From contig JAUNGJ010000006.1 of NCBI GenBank assembly GCA_030524585.1, positions 1 to 64,000 on the forward strand: a stretch of DNA of 64,000 nucleotides. The letters run 5' to 3'. The position numbers and the translations under genes are program-made. A model generated the notes under the pieces. The model made no database searches, was not told the origin of the DNA, and saw nothing but the letters and a program-made list of their open reading frames with translations. This stretch comes from Eubacteriales bacterium. GTDB lineage: Bacteria; Bacillota; Clostridia; Lachnospirales; Lachnospiraceae. Of the stretch, positions 33,396-41,221 are shown in pieces. Position 1 is the first letter of the stretch, and the number at the start of each line of letters is the position of its first letter.

Positions 33396-34757
33396 ATGCC
33401 GGAATATAGAACAGTGTCGGCCTCATTAAAAGAGAATGTGGCCTATGTAAATGAGATACTTCCAGTAGAGGACAGCTTTGACATTGTACAGAGGAATATT
33501 GTCATCGGAGGAAGAGATGCGGCGTTTTATTTTGTAGACGGTTTTACGAAGGATGAATCCATGCTTAAAATTATGGATTCTCTTTTTTCTGTTACTGAAG
33601 AGGATATGCCAAAGAGTGCAACAGTATTTTCCAGAAAGTATATTCCATATGTGGAAGTGGATATATTGGGGGACTTTGATCAGATTTTCCGAAATATACT
33701 TTCGGGTGCGACCTGTCTGTTTATTGAAGGATATGAGGCGGGTATTATCATTGACTGCAGAACCTACCCGGCCAGAGGGGTAGATGAGCCGGATAAGGAT
33801 AAATCTCTTCGGGGCTCCAGAGATGGATTTGTTGAAACGATCGTATTTAATACGGCGCTGATGCGAAGAAGGATTCGCGATCCGCATCTCATCATGCAAA
33901 TGCTGGAAATCGGCGAAAGCTCCCGAACCGATGTGGCGGTCTGCTATATGTCAGACCGGGTGGATCAGGAGCTTTTAAATAAACTGATGGATAAACTGAA
34001 TCATATCCGGACAGACGCGCTGATGATGAATCAGCAGAGTCTGGCAGAGTGTCTGATGAAACGAAAATGGTATAATCCATTTCCAAAATTTAAATTTACG
34101 GAACGGCCGGATACGGCATCTGCATGTCTGCTGGAAGGAAAGATTGTGATTATGGTAGATAATTCGCCGTCGGCGATGATTCTTCCGACTTCTATATTTG
34201 ATATGATTGAGGAAGCAAACGACTACTATTTTCCGATTCTTACGGGAGTCTATCTGAAGGCGGCAAGAGCGCTGATTACGATTCTTACTGTTTTTCTGAC
34301 GCCTTTGTATTTGCTGTTTATGCAGAATATACGCTGGATTCCGGAGATGTTTACCTTTGTAGTAGTGCGTGACATGGTAAATATACCGCTCATCTGGCAG
34401 CTGCTTCTTCTGGAGCTTGCTATCGATGGACTGCGGCTTGCTGCAATGAATACGCCGAATATGCTCAGTACGCCGCTCAGTGTTATTGCTGGTCTTGTAC
34501 TGGGAGAATTTTCGGTATCGTCGGGATGGTTTAATTCAGAGGTCATGCTTGCGATGGCGTTTGTGTCGGTGGCCAATTATACTCAGCCTAATTTTGAGCT
34601 GGGATATGCGCTGAAATTCATGAGACTTCAGCTTTTGATTCTTACGGCGATATTTAACTGGATCGGATTTCTTGCAGGATTGATCGTGATTATCTGCAGT
34701 ATCTGCTGTAATAAAACCCTGACCGGACGGAGTTATCTGCATATCAGCCGGAATTAG
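33396..34757 (+). CDS. GerA/SpoVAF-family spore germination membrane protein
   Basis: About 453 residues. An N-terminal cytosolic domain (about 1-240) with DFFVDGFTKD-like text (AFYFVDGFTKDESMLK), the conserved KFTERPDTASACLLEGKIVIMVDNSP, then about 5 membrane spans (about 280-440) with FLTPLYLLFMQN and NMLSTPLSVIAGLVLGEFSVSSGWF. This is the A-subunit or SpoVAF layout. It is alone: no B or C subunit gene follows. GGAGGGATTGAT precedes ATG 33396; an earlier in-frame ATG at 33333 lacks a ribosome site. It supports a spore-forming organism. Confidence 0.9.
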   Translation: MPEYRTVSASLKENVAYVNEILPVEDSFDIVQRNIVIGGRDAAFYFVDGFTKDESMLKIMDSLFSVTEEDMPKSATVFSRKYIPYVEVDILGDFDQIFRNILSGATCLFIEGYEAGIIIDCRTYPARGVDEPDKDKSLRGSRDGFVETIVFNTALMRRRIRDPHLIMQMLEIGESSRTDVAVCYMSDRVDQELLNKLMDKLNHIRTDALMMNQQSLAECLMKRKWYNPFPKFKFTERPDTASACLLEGKIVIMVDNSPSAMILPTSIFDMIEEANDYYFPILTGVYLKAARALITILTVFLTPLYLLFMQNIRWIPEMFTFVVVRDMVNIPLIWQLLLLELAIDGLRLAAMNTPNMLSTPLSVIAGLVLGEFSVSSGWFNSEVMLAMAFVSVANYTQPNFELGYALKFMRLQLLILTAIFNWIGFLAGLIVIICSICCNKTLTGRSYLHISRN

Positions 34758-34770
34758 GCCGATATGTGAG

Positions 34771-34800
34771 TTGCCTTTTGACTGGGATTTGTGATATAAT
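34771..34800 (+). promoter_or_regulatory. Candidate promoter of the first MATE gene
   Basis: TTGCCT (34771-34776), 18-base spacer, TATAAT (34795-34800). It runs directly into the hairpin at 34801. Confidence 0.55.
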
Positions 34801-34827
34801 GCTCTCTATTATTAAGAGAGCATTTTT
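34801..34827 (+). terminator. Terminator after the gerA-like gene
   Basis: GCTCTCT / AGAGAGC stem, 7-base loop, ATTTTT. It lies over the expected start of transcription from the TATAAT just before it. Confidence 0.75.
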
Positions 34828-34851
34828 CTATAGAGTAATGCAGGAGGGACA

Positions 34852-36237
34852 ATGAACAAAAAACAGGATGAACGGCTGGGGACGATGCCCATAGGAAAGC
34901 TGATTGTCAGTATGGCGGTTCCGGCTGTGGCAGCCCAGCTCATCAATGTACTTTATAATATTGTAGACAGGGTATACATAGGGCATATTGCAGGCTATGG
35001 AGATATGGCGCTGACGGGGGTTGGTGTTACCTTCCCTATCATCATGCTGATCTCGGCTTTCAGTGCATTTGCAGGAATGGGCGGAGCACCTTTAGCTTCA
35101 ATTAAGCTTGGCAAAAAGGAATACCAGGGTGCAGAAGAGATTCTTGGAAATTCAGCCGGAATGCTTCTGATCTTTTCGGTGGTGCTCACCGTATTTTTTC
35201 AGGTATTTAAGACCCCGATACTGTATGCATTCGGTGCCAGCGATCATATTATCGGTTATGCAGAAGATTATATAGAGATTTATCTTGTTGGAACGGTTTT
35301 TGTACAGTTTGCGCTGGGACTAAATACATTTATCAGTGGGCAGGGACGTGCAAAGACCGCCATGCTCTCGGTGCTGATCGGAGCGATCGTCAACATTGTG
35401 CTGGATCCAATTCTGATCTTTGGATGCCACATGGGGGTGAAGGGAGCAGCTCTGGCTACTATTTTGTCTCAGGCGCTCAGCGCGGCATGGGTGGTTCGCT
35501 TTCTGACGTCTGATAAGAGTGTGATTCGGCTGCGGCTGTCGCAGATGAGAATTAGTCTGCCGATTGTAGGACAGATTGCGTCGCTTGGAATATCGCCCTT
35601 TATTATGCAGGCCACGGAGAGCCTGGTAAGTATTACGCTAAATTCTGGTCTGCAGCGTTATGGCGGTGATCTGTATGTGGGAACGATGTCCATTATGACC
35701 AGTGTTATGCAGCTGATTGTAATTCCGGTTCAGGGCGTAGCACAGGGAGTACAGCCGATCATCAGCTATAATTATGGAGCAGGGAATGCAGACCGGGTTA
35801 AGGAAGCGTTCAAAAAACTGGTTACGGTCTGCTTTGTCGGAACCTTTCTTCTGGCCGGAGCAGCAGTGCTGATTCCGGGGGTTTATGCAGGAATCTTTAC
35901 GGATAATCAGGCGCTGATTGAGCTGACCTGCCAGGTGATGCCGGTTTATTTTCTGGGAATTACCATATTTGGAATACAGACGGCCTGCCAGAGCACATTT
36001 CTGGCGCTGGGGCAGGCAAAGGTATCGCTGTTTATTGCTCTTTTAAGGAAAGTTATCCTTTTGATTCCTCTGGCGATTATTTTTCCGAAATTCATGGGAG
36101 TCATGGGAATCTACAGAGCAGAGCCGGTTGCGGATATTATTTCGGTAATTACTACGGCAACACTATTTACCATCACCTTCCGGAGGATCGTAAGGGGCAT
36201 GGAAAAGGAAACCCGAAGTCAGAAACTTGTGAAGTAG
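34852..36237 (+). CDS. MATE family efflux pump
   Basis: 461 residues with 12 predicted spans in two bundles. Family features are MAVPAVAAQLINVLYNIVDRVYIG (helix 1) and QGVQPIISYNYGAGNADRVKEAF at the start of the second bundle. Moves drugs or metabolites out with sodium or protons. GGAGGGACA precedes ATG 34852; followed 9 bases later by a DegV gene and likely co-transcribed. Substrate unknown. Confidence 0.92.
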   Translation: MNKKQDERLGTMPIGKLIVSMAVPAVAAQLINVLYNIVDRVYIGHIAGYGDMALTGVGVTFPIIMLISAFSAFAGMGGAPLASIKLGKKEYQGAEEILGNSAGMLLIFSVVLTVFFQVFKTPILYAFGASDHIIGYAEDYIEIYLVGTVFVQFALGLNTFISGQGRAKTAMLSVLIGAIVNIVLDPILIFGCHMGVKGAALATILSQALSAAWVVRFLTSDKSVIRLRLSQMRISLPIVGQIASLGISPFIMQATESLVSITLNSGLQRYGGDLYVGTMSIMTSVMQLIVIPVQGVAQGVQPIISYNYGAGNADRVKEAFKKLVTVCFVGTFLLAGAAVLIPGVYAGIFTDNQALIELTCQVMPVYFLGITIFGIQTACQSTFLALGQAKVSLFIALLRKVILLIPLAIIFPKFMGVMGIYRAEPVADIISVITTATLFTITFRRIVRGMEKETRSQKLVK

Positions 36238-36246
36238 GAGGAGATT

Positions 36247-37113
36247 ATGAGCAGAGATTATATCATTACAGTGAACAGTACGGTAGATGTTCCGAAGACA
36301 TGGCTTGCGGAACGGGGAGTTCCGGTGATTCCATTAAAATATACGATAGACGGTGAGACTTATCAGGATATGGAGGGGCTGACCGGAAAGGAGTTTTTTG
36401 CCAAGCTGCGAGAGGGGAAGATGGCTGTTACATCTCAGATTAATCCGGAAGAAGCGAAGGAGGCACTGGAGCCTTATCTAAAGGAAGGAAAGGATGTACT
36501 GCATCTGGCTTTTTCTTCTGCATTGAGCGGCACCTGCAACAGCATGCGGCTTGCAGCGGAAGAGCTGAAAGAGGAGTATCCTGAGGCGAAGATTATTGTG
36601 GTTGATACGCTGTGTGCTTGTCTGGGAGAAGCGCTGCTTCTGTATTATGTGCTAAAACAGAAAGCAGCCGGAAAGAGTATTGAAGAAGCGGCCCAGTGGG
36701 CGGAGGAAAATAAGCTTCATGTCTGCCATAATGTTACGGTGGATGATCTGTTCCATCTGCACAGAGGCGGCCGTGTTTCTAAGGCTACGGCGGTTCTTGG
36801 AAGTGTGGTTAAGATTAAGCCGATGATCCACATGGATGACAACGGGGCGCTTCAGGTGATTGGTAAGGAGCGCGGGCGCAGGAAGGCTCTGAATAAGATT
36901 GTGGAAATGGCTGTGGAGCGGGCCAGAGGATGGGATAATGAGATTGTTATGATTACTCACGGGGATTGTATTGAAGATGCAGAGTATGTCGCAGAGCTTA
37001 TCCGAAAGAAGATGGGAATTGATAATATTCTGATCAATAATATCGGAACTGTAATAGGAAGCCATACCGGTCCGGGTGTGGTGGCAACCTTCTGCATGGG
37101 CAGTAAGAGATAA
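36247..37113 (+). CDS. DegV family protein (fatty acid-binding)
   Basis: 288 residues with the two-domain DegV fold. Conserved stretches are ITVNSTVDVPKTWLAERGV, FAKLREGKMAVTSQINPEEA, the fatty-acid-site core LAFSSALSGTCNSMRLAAEEL, and the C-terminal GTVIGSHTGPGVVATFCMG. In Staphylococcus the homologues FakB bind a fatty acid for phosphorylation by FakA. No FakA is adjacent. GGAGGAGATT precedes ATG 36247. Confidence 0.93.
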   Translation: MSRDYIITVNSTVDVPKTWLAERGVPVIPLKYTIDGETYQDMEGLTGKEFFAKLREGKMAVTSQINPEEAKEALEPYLKEGKDVLHLAFSSALSGTCNSMRLAAEELKEEYPEAKIIVVDTLCACLGEALLLYYVLKQKAAGKSIEEAAQWAEENKLHVCHNVTVDDLFHLHRGGRVSKATAVLGSVVKIKPMIHMDDNGALQVIGKERGRRKALNKIVEMAVERARGWDNEIVMITHGDCIEDAEYVAELIRKKMGIDNILINNIGTVIGSHTGPGVVATFCMGSKR

Positions 37114-37139
37114 AATGTTGATTATTTGCTGAAAAATGA

Positions 37140-37168
37140 TTGACATTGAGATGAAAGTATGTTAATTT
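37140..37168 (+). promoter_or_regulatory. Promoter of the infC-rpmI-rplT operon
   Basis: TTGACA (37140-37145), 17-base spacer, TAATTT (37163-37168). Confidence 0.82.
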
Positions 37169-37174
37169 ATATTT

Positions 37175-37345
37175 TGTGTGAAGAAAAGAAAGTAGAGTAT
37201 CCACTCTCACCATAGCACAATCGGGTGACTATTGGTTCAATAGGAAAGCATAAGATGTATATCATTTTGGGATATTTTATGTAGAGATATGGGTGGATAG
37301 TTTATGACTATTCACTCATTTTTGTTGGCTAAGGACCAATGGGAG
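37175..37345 (+). promoter_or_regulatory. L20-type leader with attenuator before infC
   Basis: A leader of about 200 bases between the promoter and infC with the arrangement of Firmicute L20 leaders. It contains a hairpin GTGGATAGT / ACTATTCAC (37293-37314, one G-T) followed by ATTTTTG, a terminator, and upstream segments that can pair alternatively. Position before infC-rpmI-rplT and the terminator indicate repression by ribosomal protein L20. I did not fold it. Confidence 0.72.
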
Positions 37346-37381
37346 ATGTATTAGAAGAGTTTATGATGGAGGTGCACTACA

Positions 37382-37888
37382 ATTAGCGAATTAATGATTA
37401 ACGAGCAGATTAGGGACAGGGAGGTACGTGTTATCAGCGCAAGCGGGGAACAGCTTGGGATCATGTCTTCAAGAGATGCCATGAAGCTCGCACAGGAAGC
37501 AGAATTGGATTTGGTTAAGATTGCCCCGAAGGCACAGCCCCCGGTATGCAAGATTATCGACTATGGCAAGTATAAGTATGAACTGACCCGCAAGGAGAAG
37601 GAAGCAAAGAAGAAGCAGAAGACAGTAGAAATCAAGGAAGTTCGTATGTCACCGAACATCGATACAAACGATCTGAATACAAAGGTTAATAATGCCAAGA
37701 AGTTTATTGAAAAAGGCAATAAAGTAAAGGTTACATTGCGTTTCAGAGGAAGAGAGATGGCTCATGTACAGCAGAGCAGGCATATTCTGGATGATTTCGC
37801 CAGGATGCTTGAGGACGTTGCATCAGTAGAGAAGCCGGCAAAACTCGAAGGACGCAACATGAGCATGGTTTTAACTGTAAAACGTTAA
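37382..37888 (+). CDS. infC: Translation initiation factor IF-3
   Basis: 168 residues. The N-terminal domain has INEQIRDREVRVI and the DLVKIAPKAQPPVCKIIDYGKYKYE linker; the C-terminal ribosome-binding domain has FRGREMAHVQQSRHILDDFA and GRNMSMVLTVKR. The start is AUU at 37382, with GGAGGTG ending 7 bases upstream; the first in-frame ATG (37394) lies 19 bases from that site and would cut the usual N-terminus. AUU is the classic rare infC start: IF-3 rejects it, so the factor limits its own synthesis. First gene of the infC-rpmI-rplT operon. Confidence 0.97.
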   Translation: MSELMINEQIRDREVRVISASGEQLGIMSSRDAMKLAQEAELDLVKIAPKAQPPVCKIIDYGKYKYELTRKEKEAKKKQKTVEIKEVRMSPNIDTNDLNTKVNNAKKFIEKGNKVKVTLRFRGREMAHVQQSRHILDDFARMLEDVASVEKPAKLEGRNMSMVLTVKR

Positions 37889-37921
37889 AAATATAAAATA
37901 CAATCAAGGAGGATTCTAATC

Positions 37922-38119
37922 ATGCCAAAAATTAAAACAAATAGAGCAGCTGCAAAGCGCTTCAAAAAGACAGGTACAGGAAAGTTAAAAAGAAACAAAG
38001 CTTATAAGAGCCATATCTTAACTAAGAAGTCTACTAAGAGAAAGAGAAATCTTAGACAGTCTACAATTACAGACGCTACTAATGTAAAGAATATGAAGAA
38101 AGTATTACCATATCTCTAA
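37922..38119 (+). CDS. rpmI: 50S ribosomal protein L35
   Basis: 65 residues, very basic. [19 protein letters not shown] and the central [17 protein letters not shown] are the L35 signature. AAGGAGG lies just before ATG 37922. Between infC and rplT as in most bacteria. Confidence 0.98.
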   Translation: MPKIKTNRAAAKRFKKTGTGKLKRNKAYKSHILTKKSTKRKRNLRQSTITDATNVKNMKKVLPYL

Positions 38120-38150
38120 GATTTGGGGAATATTGAAGGAGGAATAAGAC

Positions 38151-38507
38151 ATGGCAAGAATTAAAGGCGGATTAAATGCTAAGAAGAAACATAATAGAAC
38201 ACTGAAGTTGGCGAAAGGATACAGAGGAGCACGTTCTAAACAGTACAGAGTTGCAAAGCAGTCTGTTATGAGAGCTCTTACATCTGCATACGCAGGAAGA
38301 AAGCAGCGCAAGCGCCAGATGCGTCAGCTGTGGATCGCACGTATCAATGCAGCAGCAAGAATGAATGGTCTGTCATACAGCAAGTTTATGCACGGCCTGA
38401 AGCTGGCTAATGTTGATATGAACAGAAAGATGCTTGCAGAGATGGCAGTAAATGACGCTGCAGGATTTGCAACACTTGCTGAAGTAGCTAAGAGCAAATT
38501 AGCTTAA
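38151..38507 (+). CDS. rplT: 50S ribosomal protein L20
   Basis: 118 residues. Long basic N-terminal arm ([24 protein letters not shown]) that threads into 23S rRNA, then the globular part ([24 protein letters not shown]). It is also the repressor for its own operon through the upstream leader. AAGGAGG precedes ATG 38151. Confidence 0.98.
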   Translation: MARIKGGLNAKKKHNRTLKLAKGYRGARSKQYRVAKQSVMRALTSAYAGRKQRKRQMRQLWIARINAAARMNGLSYSKFMHGLKLANVDMNRKMLAEMAVNDAAGFATLAEVAKSKLA

Positions 38508-38532
38508 AAAATAAATTTCTTTCAAATTTTTA

Positions 38533-38561
38533 TTGACATCCGTCTGAGGATGTAGTAATAT
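38533..38561 (+). promoter_or_regulatory. Promoter of tRNA-Leu
   Basis: TTGACA (38533-38538), 17-base spacer, TAATAT (38556-38561), 23 bases before the tRNA. Confidence 0.85.
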
Positions 38562-38584
38562 AATCTTCGGACGGTTTAAGTCAC

Positions 38585-38669
38585 GCGGAAGTGTCGGAAC
38601 TGGCAGACGAGCAAGACTAAGGATCTTGTGCATATTGCTTGCGTACGGGTTCAAGTCCCGTCTTCCGCA
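38585..38669 (+). tRNA. tRNA-Leu (anticodon AAG)
   Basis: Acceptor arms GCGGAAG / CTTCCGC pair; the anticodon arm CAAGA-CTAAGGA-TCTTG gives anticodon AAG; a long variable arm and GGTTCAAGTCC T arm mark a class II tRNA. 85 bases to the discriminator A; CCA not encoded. A34 is expected to be deaminated to inosine. Confidence 0.96.
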
Positions 38670-38676
38670 TTTAATA

Positions 38677-38714
38677 AAAGTACCGAATACCTAATAGGTA
38701 AGCGGTACTTTTTT
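38677..38714 (+). terminator. Terminator of tRNA-Leu
   Basis: AAAGTACCG / CGGTACTTT stem with an inner ACCT/AGGT stem, then TTTTTTG. Confidence 0.88.
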
Positions 38715-38790
38715 GTATATAACTGTATAGAATGAAAGTGCATGGGCATACTTCTAAATAAGTCTATTTAGTAAGAGAGGAGTATTTGCC

Positions 38791-38967
38791 ATGAGTGAGA
38801 TTAAAACAGATATGTTCCCGGATCATCTCCGTGCCGGAAAGAAAAATGGATACGGAGAGAATAAACAGAAAGATGGTCAAAGAAATACTTATAAGAGCGC
38901 TGTGACACCGACAGAGCCCCTTCCGGAGGCCTCAAGGCCGCGAAAGGACGGACCGGGCGGAGAGTAG
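38791..38967 (+). CDS. Small 58-residue protein of unknown function
   Basis: 58 codons: it starts MSEIKTDMFPDHLRAGKKNG and ends SRPRKDGPGGE. The protein is hydrophilic with a basic middle part and a Pro/Gly-rich end; no membrane segment or cysteine is present and little fold is expected. GAGAGGAG at good spacing before ATG 38791 and a strong downstream terminator argue it is a real gene. Upstream, GTATA at 38725 and CATACTT at 38747 loosely resemble the forespore SigG boxes, so a spore role is possible but weak. Confidence 0.75.
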   Translation: MSEIKTDMFPDHLRAGKKNGYGENKQKDGQRNTYKSAVTPTEPLPEASRPRKDGPGGE

Positions 38968-38987
38968 ACGTGAGTAAACAGAGATAG

Positions 38988-39036
38988 AAAATGCTCCTTT
39001 CGACAGAGTTGAATGTCTGCCGGAAGGAGCATTTTA
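38988..39036. terminator. Bidirectional terminator between the small protein and dat genes
   Basis: AAAATGCTCCTT / AAGGAGCATTTT stem with inner pairing CAGA/TCTG; A-rich one side, T-rich other, between converging genes. Confidence 0.9.
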
Positions 39037-39054
39037 ATACCAGGGTATTTGAAA

Positions 39055-39897
39055 TTATTTTACATCTTCTGCATAATACTTCGTGTATGCATCCTGCAAT
39101 TTCTTTAATGTAACCGGGTCTTTTCCGCCGATTGGCTGTCCGTCCAGTTCTACTGCCTGGATGCAAAGTCCGCCGGAGCTGCTGACAATGACTTCGTCGG
39201 CAGCTTTAAGTTCTTCCATAGTGAAGGGTTCTTCCCTGGTTGGAATATCATTTGCCTGAGCGAGTTCCAGAAGATGCTTCAGCGTGATTCCCGGAAGAAT
39301 CAGATTGTCCCGGGGCGGTGTGCACAATACGCCGTCCTTGATCATCAGGATGTTGCTGTGCGCGCATTCTGTTACACGCTCTCCCCTGTGAAATACGGTT
39401 TCCTGGCATCCGGCTTCTATACATCTCTGGTACGCAATCACACTTGGGATCAGATTCAGCGTTTTGATGTTGCAGTGAAGAAAACGGGTGTCTTCCATGG
39501 AAATAAGCCGGAAGGTCGCATCCAGTGGAATCAGGTCGTAAGGTACGGTAAAAATCATCAGATTGGGTTTTACGTCCTTCGATGGGAAATTGTGGGCACG
39601 CATTCCGGTTCCGCGGGAGCACTGCCAATATAACATGCCGTGATCGGCATCATTTGCATCGATGCATTGCTGCAGGGCCTCTGTCAGTTCCTCCCTGGAC
39701 ATATCAAAAGGGATTTCCAGCAGCTTACAGCTGTTGTAAAATCGATCGAGATGATCTTTGGCAGCAAAAATGTGATTGTTAGAAAAAGTTGTGGCGTCAT
39801 AACAGCCGTCACCAAAATATACAGCGCGGTCAAGCATTGGAATCTTCATTTCTTCCAGAGGACCGATTTCGCCGTTGTAATAACCTACATATTTCAT
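39055..39897 (-). CDS. dat: D-amino-acid transaminase (PLP fold-type IV)
   Basis: 280 residues. Aminotransferase class IV: DRAVYFGDGCYDATTFSNN near residues 23-41, the PLP-lysine in KTLNLIPSVIAYQ, and TECAHSNILMIKDG. Interconverts D-alanine, D-glutamate and related keto acids, so it feeds peptidoglycan precursors or salvages D-amino acids. The class also includes branched-chain enzymes; the ALLxxLxxL-type BCAT features were not seen. GAGGT precedes ATG 39897. Same strand as and 26 bases after the YkvI-like gene. Confidence 0.85.
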   Translation of the reverse strand: MKYVGYYNGEIGPLEEMKIPMLDRAVYFGDGCYDATTFSNNHIFAAKDHLDRFYNSCKLLEIPFDMSREELTEALQQCIDANDADHGMLYWQCSRGTGMRAHNFPSKDVKPNLMIFTVPYDLIPLDATFRLISMEDTRFLHCNIKTLNLIPSVIAYQRCIEAGCQETVFHRGERVTECAHSNILMIKDGVLCTPPRDNLILPGITLKHLLELAQANDIPTREEPFTMEELKAADEVIVSSSGGLCIQAVELDGQPIGGKDPVTLKKLQDAYTKYYAEDVK

Positions 39898-39923
39898 GAT
39901 TCAGATACCTCTTTTACTAATTA

Positions 39924-41063
39924 TTAATCTTTATGTCTGATAATTTTGTAGCCGCCAATCAGTAAGGTCGGCAGGAGATAGAACAGGATGAAACCGTAAG
40001 ACAGAAGGGAATAGCCCTGCTCGATCAATGTTACGACTCCGATTCGGGACATGATGAGTGCTGCGATCAGGGTTATGATCGTGATAATTCCACGTTTCTG
40101 ATCGGACAGTTTCTCATGGCCCTTTTCTGTCATGGCTACGTCAAACCGGTCGATGATCATATGTATACAGCCGGTTGCAGTTTCCACAAGCGTCCATCCC
40201 ATAACAATACTGAATAAAACAAGCAGCGGGGCGCCGCCGTTTACGGCCTTGATCATTTCCATCCATGGAGTAGTTACATCAGCGCCTACAATGCTGGTGT
40301 CGCCGTAGAAGCACATCATTGCGAAGTAAGACAAAAACCACGGGATTACCATTAAGAGTCCGGCGATAATTCCGGAGACAACAGTTTCCTTCCGTTTTGT
40401 CTGACGGGTCAGCGAAAACATTCCCATAGGGATGGCGTTGATATTGTACGCTACATATAAAATGCCGGTCCAGATACACAGCATAACCGTTGTCTTTCCA
40501 TCAAAGGAGCTTGTGTCCATGGTAGAGAATACGGTGCTGATGTGACTTCCTTTTTTGACCAGTACGATGATTGTGAACAAAATGTATCCGCCGTATAGTA
40601 AGATGGTTCCGATGGACTCAAATTTCTCGATCACCTTAGAGCCTTTAAAGTTCAGCAGTCCGCAGATTAAAACGATAACTACGGAGCCGAGAATGTTAGG
40701 AAGTCCTACCTGTTCAAAGATACTTCCGGTTGCGGCTGCCATGACAGCGATCAGAAGAATTGCAATCAGAACGGTCAAAATATCCATGACCGGCCATAAG
40801 GGTCCAATTACCTGTTTGATATAATTCTTGTAATCGTATACCTTGTAGATTCGGCAGATCTCAAATGTGAGGAATGCAAACAGTGCAAAGCCGATTCCAA
40901 TTGTGAGACCGGAGATCCATCCCATTGCGCCAAATTTGGCGCCGTAAGAATAAATTTCGCGTCCGGTGGCATATCCGCCGCCAATTAGTACTGATTGAAG
41001 AAGTACACCCGGGAGAATATACCGTGCGTAAGTTCCGTTGTAAAATTTTTTAAGTGTTTCCAT
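39924..41063 (-). CDS. YkvI-like membrane transporter
   Basis: 379 residues with about 10 membrane spans. The N-terminus has GVLLQSVLIGGGYATGREI, the glycine-rich broken first helix of the LeuT-fold families, and a repeated ATGREI-like sequence as in B. subtilis YkvI. Function not established; an amino-acid or amine transporter is likely. Ribosome site AGAGAGAAG is weak. Operon with dat, so it probably takes up or exports the D-amino acid that Dat uses. Confidence 0.8.
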   Translation of the reverse strand: METLKKFYNGTYARYILPGVLLQSVLIGGGYATGREIYSYGAKFGAMGWISGLTIGIGFALFAFLTFEICRIYKVYDYKNYIKQVIGPLWPVMDILTVLIAILLIAVMAAATGSIFEQVGLPNILGSVVIVLICGLLNFKGSKVIEKFESIGTILLYGGYILFTIIVLVKKGSHISTVFSTMDTSSFDGKTTVMLCIWTGILYVAYNINAIPMGMFSLTRQTKRKETVVSGIIAGLLMVIPWFLSYFAMMCFYGDTSIVGADVTTPWMEMIKAVNGGAPLLVLFSIVMGWTLVETATGCIHMIIDRFDVAMTEKGHEKLSDQKRGIITIITLIAALIMSRIGVVTLIEQGYSLLSYGFILFYLLPTLLIGGYKIIRHKD

Positions 41064-41092
41064 TGGTTCTTCTCTCTCTTTCTTTTTAGTGT

Positions 41093-41120
41093 ATTACGAA
41101 TGGCTTATAACAAATTCGTA
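41093..41120. repeat. Inverted repeat near the YkvI-like gene start
   Basis: TACGAA (41093-41098) and TTCGTA (41115-41120) separated by 16 bases, in the divergent gap, about 30 bases from the ykvI start. Candidate LysR activation site. Confidence 0.4.
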
Positions 41121-41150
41121 TAGGGTAGATTATATAACAAAATAAAAGGG

Positions 41151-41194
41151 TTGATGATTCGAAGATTACATATTATAATAAGTAAAACTTATTA
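41151..41194 (+). promoter_or_regulatory. lysR promoter with overlapping palindrome
   Basis: TTGATG (41151-41156), 17-base spacer, TATAAT (41174-41179). A perfect palindrome TAATAAGT-AAA-ACTTATTA (41176-41194) overlaps the -10 box and start of transcription, a good place for autorepression. Confidence 0.75.
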
Positions 41195-41221
41195 AACATC
41201 TGAATAGAGAGAGGTACGGAC

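Noticed and set aside
34778..34800. TTGACT as the -35 for the TATAAT before the MATE gene
   Set aside because: Spacing is 11 bases; TTGCCT at 34771 with 18 bases fits better.
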